From Pseudomonadota bacterium (GTDB taxonomy: Bacteria > Pseudomonadota > Alphaproteobacteria > Rhizobiales > Devosiaceae), in NCBI GenBank assembly GCA_023437755.1, contig JAEZFJ010000305.1, forward strand, positions 1 to 5,990: 5,990 bases of DNA, read 5' to 3'. Below, in pieces: positions 5,336 through 5,990 of this stretch (position 1 is its first letter; the number at the start of each line of letters is the position of its first letter). The position numbers and the translations under genes are program-made. The notes beneath the pieces were generated by a model that searched no databases, had not been told where the DNA came from, and saw nothing but the letters and a program-made list of their open reading frames with translations.

Positions 5336-5812
5336 ATGACCAATCCCGTCACGGCCAACCGCCGCCACTTCGAGGACCTGACCGTCGGCGAGGTGATCGA
5401 CCTCGGCCACACCACCGTCAGCCGCGAGATGATCATCGGCTTCGCTCAGGAGTTCGATCCCTTCCCGTTTCACCTCGATGAAGTGGCCGCCAAGGCAAGC
5501 CTGCTCGGCGGTCTCGCCTCGAGCGGCTGGCAGACCGGTGGGCTGAGCCTCCGAATGCTGGTCGACAGCTTTCTGTCCAGGGTGGCCTCCGCCGGCGGAC
5601 TCGGCTTTTCCGATCTCAAGTGGAAGAACCCGGTCATGGTTGGTGACACCATCGGCGGCACGGCAACCATCGCCGAACTCCGCCGCTCCGCCTCCCACCC
5701 GCAATGGGGCATTGTCACGCTCGATTTCGACGTGCGCAACCAGGACGGCAAGCCGGTGCTGACGATGCGCCTGGCCAATCTGGTCGATTGCCGCCAAGGA
5801 GCCGCCGCGTGA
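5336..5812 (+). CDS. MaoC-like hot-dog fold protein, first of a tandem pair
   Basis: The 158-aa protein has a MaoC/R-hydratase-type hot-dog domain. This family typically hydrates trans-2-enoyl-CoA or dehydrates hydroxyacyl thioesters in the cytoplasm. The N-terminal block FEDLTVGEVIDLGHTTVSR (12-30) leads into FAQEFDPFPFH (36-46). Here D41 and H46 occupy the hydratase dyad positions, while the usual Asn of DxNPxH is replaced by Phe (DPFPFH). Next comes GLASSGWQTGG, the glycine-rich region after the active-site loop, and later WKNPVMVGDTI and a final beta strand. The start at 5336 has AGGG seven bases upstream. The stop overlaps the next gene's GTG, and the two are paralogous. The true substrate is not evident, and the atypical dyad surroundings make a specific EC assignment unwise. 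Confidence 0.85.
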   Translation: MTNPVTANRRHFEDLTVGEVIDLGHTTVSREMIIGFAQEFDPFPFHLDEVAAKASLLGGLASSGWQTGGLSLRMLVDSFLSRVASAGGLGFSDLKWKNPVMVGDTIGGTATIAELRRSASHPQWGIVTLDFDVRNQDGKPVLTMRLANLVDCRQGAAA

Positions 5813-5990
5813 CCCGCTGGTTCGAGGACATCGTTATCGACGAGGTGTTCGACCTCGGCGAACACACCTTCGCCGAAGCCGAGATCATTCGCTTCGCCCA
5901 GATCTACGACCCGCAATACTTCCACACCGATCCGGAACTGGCGCCACACAGCCATTTTGGCGGCATCGTCGCCTCCGGCTGGCACACTGT
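5809..5990 (+). CDS. MaoC-like hot-dog fold protein, second of the pair (partial)
   Basis: The first 60 residues are present and the gene runs off the window. It starts with GTG at 5809, overlapping the previous TGA as GTGA, with AAGGAG (5796-5801) seven bases upstream, so the two genes are translationally coupled. The peptide begins as TRWFEDIVIDEVFDLG after the initiator and contains FAQIYDPQYFH (29-39) and GGIVASGWHT (51-60). These correspond to FAQEFDPFPFH and GLASSGWQT of the upstream gene. D34 and H39 are the likely hydratase dyad, again without the usual Asn. The two products may form a heterodimer, as split double-hot-dog hydratases do, but that is inference. I recall such tandem MaoC pairs near ychF in Rhizobiales. 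Confidence 0.85.
   Translation, partial: MTRWFEDIVIDEVFDLGEHTFAEAEIIRFAQIYDPQYFHTDPELAPHSHFGGIVASGWHT

Overview
The window looks like chromosome of a high-GC alphaproteobacterium, most likely Hyphomicrobiales (Rhizobiales) and possibly a Devosia-like organism. The grounds are a long CTC-type L25 with an acidic tail, a Pth with a Pro/Lys-rich C-terminal extension, a tandem MaoC pair, and an alphaproteobacterial-style promoter (TTGCCG-N17-TATATC). The genus is a guess from protein style, because no database search was possible.

Layout. (1) 1-123: right end of an IS5-family insertion sequence, with the last 39 codons of its transposase. It abuts the pth stop codon. (2) 124-1652, minus strand: rplY (ribosomal L25/CTC) then pth (peptidyl-tRNA hydrolase). 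rplY has a clear housekeeping promoter and a leader hairpin, and a terminator-like hairpin lies between the two genes. (3) 1653-3747, minus strand: a signalling cassette of two YCII/DGPF-domain proteins followed by a long ECF sigma factor of the ECF42 type with a large helical C-terminal extension. Each YCII gene is preceded by the same bipartite element, TGTCGAA-N15-GCGACAT, which matches the promoter type I recall for ECF42 sigma factors. The cassette therefore looks autoregulated. (4) 3809-5176, plus strand: melA, a GH4 alpha-galactosidase, divergent from the cassette. (5) 5336-5990, plus strand: two tandem, overlapping MaoC-like hot-dog genes, the second cut by the window end.

How the parts relate. 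The sigma factor and its two YCII partners probably form one self-contained circuit without a visible anti-sigma factor. The sigma gene ends only 6 bases before the rplY -35 hexamer, so readthrough into the translation genes rplY and pth is possible. In many Rhizobiales, as I recall, rplY-pth is followed by ychF and a MaoC pair in the same direction. Here an IS lies directly after pth, ychF is not in the window, and a MaoC pair sits in the opposite orientation on the other side, which suggests local rearrangement. The most notable signal is the pair of matched promoter-like elements. No tRNA, rRNA or CRISPR was seen, and no gene-free gap exceeds 160 bases.
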